A stretch of DNA of 64,000 nucleotides from Diplonema japonicum (lineage: Eukaryota > Euglenozoa > Diplonemea > Diplonemida > Diplonemidae): contig OZ025749.1 in assembly GCA_964019335.1 (NCBI GenBank), positions 1-64,000 on the forward strand. The letters run 5' to 3'. The translations under genes and the position numbers were made by a program. The stretch's first letter is position 1; each line of letters opens with the position of its first letter. Shown here piece after piece: positions 61,059-64,000 of this stretch. The notes below the pieces were generated by a model. It did not search any database and was not told the origin of the DNA. It was given only the letters and a program-made list of their open reading frames with translations.

Positions 61059-62708
61059 ATGTGGCGTGCAGCATGCTCTGTGGCCCTTGTCGGGCTGCTT
61101 GCGGTGCCTTCAGCGGCGCACCTGACTGTGGTGTGCACGGCGACGTCGCCGCAGCAACCGAACTCGTTCGCCTTCTGGTTCATGACCTACGACCACAGCC
61201 CTGATGTGGACAAGGCACCTGGGATGGTGTACATCAAGGACCCCAGTGCGAACGTGGTGCAGGCGGAGTTCTCGAACTTCTGCAAACCAGGGTCGGGGCT
61301 GCCGAAGGGAGGGGCAACGGTGGACGTGTTCGAAAACCTTTTGAAAACGCACTGCCTGGGACTGTCTGACCCGAGCGGGAGGGTCCCCATCTTCTCGGAC
61401 AGCCAGCTGACCTGCTACAACCCGGACACGAACAACCCTATCCCCCACTACGCCCTGGGGGTGACGGGGAGCACCGCCGTCGACACCCCTTACCACACGA
61501 GCGTCATGACAGACTACTACTTCGTGGTGGTGGAGAACACGAACGGGGACGTGTTGAAGTCGGGGAGCTACGTGACCTGGTTCACAGGGACGGACCAGAA
61601 CATGGACCCCTGCAGCACGGACTACCCCTGTTCCCTCGCCTCGCAGGCCTGGACCTTCGACATCTCTGTGATCAACGGGGGCCCGAGGTGCAAGACGGCT
61701 CCCCCCTCTTCCCTGACGGCCAACGTGGTCCCCGCGACGCTCAGCCAGTGCGACGGGTCGGTGCTCTCCATCTTCGTGGGGGAGGTGTGCCAGGCGCAGT
61801 GCGAGGCTGGCTACTCGAAGGCCGGGGTGCTGGAGTGCGTGGACAACGGGGACGGGACAGGGTCCTGGAGCAGCGGCTTCGCCTGCACGAACGACGTTGT
61901 GTGCGAGGTACCGTCGGCGGCGAACCAGAACAACCACCTCATCAGCCCGGACATCAAGGGAGTGCTTCCCCCGTGCGGGGCGCTCACCCCCGCGGACACG
62001 AGCTGCCCGTACACCTGCAACGGGTTCGGACACCAGACAGGTCCCGGGAAGATCAGGTGCACCAACGTGAACGGGAAGGGGGTGTGGAAGGCGGACGTGG
62101 CTGCGGGAGGGTACGACGGATGCGCTTGGACGGTCGCCCCGCCCCCTACCCCGCAGCCCACCAATGTTCCGTGCAATGACGGGGTGGAGGTGGTGGTGGG
62201 GGCAGGACCTTCTTCTGCTGTCCTTCTCGGGACCCCTTTGGACGGGGAGGACCGCTTCGAAGGCAGTGGGGTGAGGCTCACAGGCATCCCTTCGAGCCTG
62301 CGACAGACGAGGCTGCACGTCCCCGCCCTCCCTGTGGCCGAGGGGACCTCGATGGAGCTGAAGTGCTGTGGAACGGAGGAGTGCGAGTTCGTGGTGTCCC
62401 ACTACCACTGCCCTCCTTGCTCTAGAAAGGTGAATGGGGGCTTCCCCTCCCTCCTCCCCCTCTCTGGTTTTACGTCCGCCTCCTGCGCACCTCGGTACGG
62501 CACCACAGAGCAGAGGATGGTCTCCTACAGGATCCAGGTGCAGCCGGGGGAGTCCGTTGAGGTCCCCAAGACCACCACAGAGGCCTCCTCTTTCGTCGTC
62601 TTCAGCCAGACTGGGGCCCTTCCCAGTGATTGGTGTCCTGCTCTGAAGAACAGGGGTTGTGGAGGACCCTGTCCCGTCACTGCTTGCTCTTGCCACACTA
62701 CCTTGTGA
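61059..62708 (+). CDS. Secreted cysteine-rich protein with sushi-like modules
   Basis: The 549-aa protein starts at the second in-frame ATG (61059), which begins a clean signal peptide (about 20 residues, ending SAA) after an A-rich leader; the upstream ATG at 60987 would add a Lys-rich stretch. The first 200 residues look like a beta-sandwich of unknown family. Two Cys-patterned modules follow (about 205-280 and 285-365), with CQAQCEAGYSKAGVLEC...GSWSSGFAC resembling the sushi/CCP pattern. A Pro linker and a second sandwich precede the Cys-rich C-terminus (GCGGPCPVTACSCH). GC content is high. No anchor is seen, so it should be extracellular or vacuolar. The 3' end has a diverged copy at 62938-63010. 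Confidence 0.7.
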   Translation: MWRAACSVALVGLLAVPSAAHLTVVCTATSPQQPNSFAFWFMTYDHSPDVDKAPGMVYIKDPSANVVQAEFSNFCKPGSGLPKGGATVDVFENLLKTHCLGLSDPSGRVPIFSDSQLTCYNPDTNNPIPHYALGVTGSTAVDTPYHTSVMTDYYFVVVENTNGDVLKSGSYVTWFTGTDQNMDPCSTDYPCSLASQAWTFDISVINGGPRCKTAPPSSLTANVVPATLSQCDGSVLSIFVGEVCQAQCEAGYSKAGVLECVDNGDGTGSWSSGFACTNDVVCEVPSAANQNNHLISPDIKGVLPPCGALTPADTSCPYTCNGFGHQTGPGKIRCTNVNGKGVWKADVAAGGYDGCAWTVAPPPTPQPTNVPCNDGVEVVVGAGPSSAVLLGTPLDGEDRFEGSGVRLTGIPSSLRQTRLHVPALPVAEGTSMELKCCGTEECEFVVSHYHCPPCSRKVNGGFPSLLPLSGFTSASCAPRYGTTEQRMVSYRIQVQPGESVEVPKTTTEASSFVVFSQTGALPSDWCPALKNRGCGGPCPVTACSCHTTL

Positions 62709-62892
62709 TGAGGATGATGATGATGATGTGTGGGCAAAAGCGCGAATTAATTTTTTTTTATTTCAACAAGTTTAATCTACTTCCCTCTCTTCAAGCAACT
62801 TTTGCTCCTTTTGCTTCCTGAAAGAAGAAAGAAAAGAAAATGCAATTACCTCTCTTTGCATTTTATTTTTCGTTCTCTTTTTTTATTTTTAG

Positions 62893-63010
62893 GTGGAACA
62901 AGAACAAACCCGCCCACAAACCCGCAAGTTTCTGCAGTCCTGCTCTGAAGAACGGGGGTTGTGGAGGACCCTGTCCCGTCACAGTTTGCTCTTGCCACGA
63001 TACCTTGTGA
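62893..63010 (+). pseudogene. Second copy of the secreted protein's last exon-like segment
   Basis: It begins right after a T-rich tract ending in AG (62891-62892). Bases 62938-63010 match 62636-62708 at 68 of 73 positions including the TGA. The reading frame is open from the AG to the stop and keeps all the cysteines (ALKN.GCGGPCPVT.CSCH). It may be an alternative terminal exon or the tail of a lost tandem gene. Confidence 0.55.
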
Positions 63011-63085
63011 TGTGGTGGACAGGGGCGAAGTTTTTAATTTATTATTCACCTAAAAAAAATCATTTTAACGAATTCCTCTTCTTCT

Positions 63086-63129
<44 letters not shown>

Positions 63130-63310
63130 CTCAGGGTGAAAAAGAAAAAAGAGCAATTTTTTTGCCTTTGCAATTTGTTTCTTTTTCCTCCCGCCTTTTT
63201 TTTCATTCCCCCAACAATCCCTTCTACCACAATTCAACCCTTAATTCGGCGAATGAGGAGTAAACACCTTTTTCGAAAGGTGCTGCCTATCTCGTCTCTG
63301 AAATTGTTTC

Positions 63311-63584
63311 TTGCTGTCTGCTGAGGGCATCTTCACCATCATGGACTTCACGTACTACCCCTTCGGGAACGCGGGTACATGGGCCTTCACTGCGACTCGC
63401 TGCACATTCAAAACCCGCAGAACATCGTGCCGATACCCCACGAACAGGCAGCAAACTGCACGAGCGCAGAATCTTGGTTACCCGGGACGCACCGGCTGGG
63501 GTTGAGCTGTACACCGCACGCATTAAGGACACGACGCCCGGAACGCAGAAGAAGCTACAACTCGGCCGCGGCGCGCCCCCTGTA
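63311..63584 (+). pseudogene. Broken 3' end of a GT61-type glycosyltransferase paralogue
   Basis: 63370-63440 matches 38739-38810 of the intact glycosyltransferase almost base for base, with one missing G that shifts the frame and one substitution. Before it, GIFTIMDFTYYPFGNA has the pattern of the family's strand before the final helix but differs from the intact gene, so this is a relative rather than a recent copy. Downstream, another frame ends TQKKLQLGRGAPPV (63543-63584), shared with the relic at 28323-28478. Confidence 0.6.
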
Positions 63585-64000
63585 ATGTTTTTCTTCTTTT
63601 TCTCTGCTTTTCTTTTTTTTGCTTCTCATTTCCAAAATTCAACCTTCCATTCGGCAACCGAGGAGGCTTTTGATGTAAAAGGCCTCTCTCTTGTCTCTGA
63701 AAACATGGGGAAAAAATAAAATAAAAAATAAAAAGCCAATCATGTTATCGTTCTCATAATCCTCTTTCAAAAAAAAAGAGGAAAAAAAAAAAAAAATCGC
63801 TCTAGAATTCCCTTTCCCTCCCCCCTTTTCATTGTTTGCCTCGTACATGATACAAGGTTTGTACTTCCCCCCTTGGGGATGACTATCATTTACTGAAGAC
63901 AAGTGACAGGGGGGGGGGTTTTTTTTGGGTACTGGTAAGCGAAAACGTCTTCTTTCTTTCTCTCTCTTTTTTCTTCTTCTCTCTCTCCATCCCCCCTGTT
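63585..64000 (+). other. End of window, no gene seen
   Basis: Low-complexity T- and A-rich sequence with a few ordinary stretches (for example 63640-63710, 63840-63900). No coding frame with gene-like composition and no RNA gene is recognised. Confidence 0.5.

Noticed and set aside
61110-62696. Open frame of about 528 codons on the minus strand
   Set aside because: It lies opposite the GC-rich secreted-protein gene; the + strand has a signal peptide and cysteine patterns, the minus strand only Arg/His/Val-rich sequence.

Overview
This window looks like nuclear DNA of a protist, most likely a euglenozoan and perhaps a diplonemid. The alpha-tubulin starts with a euglenozoan-type N-terminus ([19 protein letters not shown]). 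Every intact protein gene and both tRNA genes lie on the + strand, as in polycistronic, trans-spliced euglenozoan genomes. Most start codons sit a few bases to a few tens of bases after an AG that follows a pyrimidine or poly-A tract. That fits spliced-leader addition, but no spliced-leader RNA gene was recognised, so the taxonomic call is an inference. Long A, T, C and G runs fill almost every intergenic space.

Layout from left to right: tRNA-Gly(UCC); a small membrane protein; an RIIa-domain protein kinase; a dead metacaspase-like/P-loop NTPase fusion; a SET-MYND methyltransferase; a REEP/Yop1 protein; a 1569-aa type I surface protein; a copine-like protein; an S28 serine peptidase; Beclin-1/ATG6; a basic disordered protein; alpha-tubulin; an ABCC/MRP transporter. 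Next comes a 2.3-kb gene-free region with relics of gene ends, a MITE and two 5.8S-rRNA-like copies. It is followed by a small unknown protein, a MAP2K-like kinase, a TTAA transposon and tRNA-Leu(UAG). Then come a DUF3592 membrane protein, a GT61-type glycosyltransferase, a BIN3/MEPCE RNA-capping methyltransferase, a broken ubiquitin-like/LRR gene, a small coiled-coil protein, a MITE and ATG16. After a decayed piggyBac element come mitochondrial-type ATP sulfurylase and a PDZ-C1 membrane protein. A second decayed piggyBac element precedes a carotenoid oxygenase, a UBE2J-type E2, TMA16, a pseudo-TRF4 protein and REV7/MAD2L2. The window ends with a secreted protein whose 3' end is duplicated downstream, next to a broken glycosyltransferase tail.

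The genes do not form one pathway. Beclin and ATG16 are both autophagy factors but lie 24 kb apart. Three things stand out. First, ten very short introns (33-71 nt), several of them almost pure poly-A, can be placed because splicing restores family-specific protein sequence. Second, five TTAA-type (piggyBac-like) elements carry related terminal inverted repeats. Third, in-frame 3' gene ends are scattered as extra copies. Intron positions, product names and homology calls come from reading motifs by eye; no database search was run.
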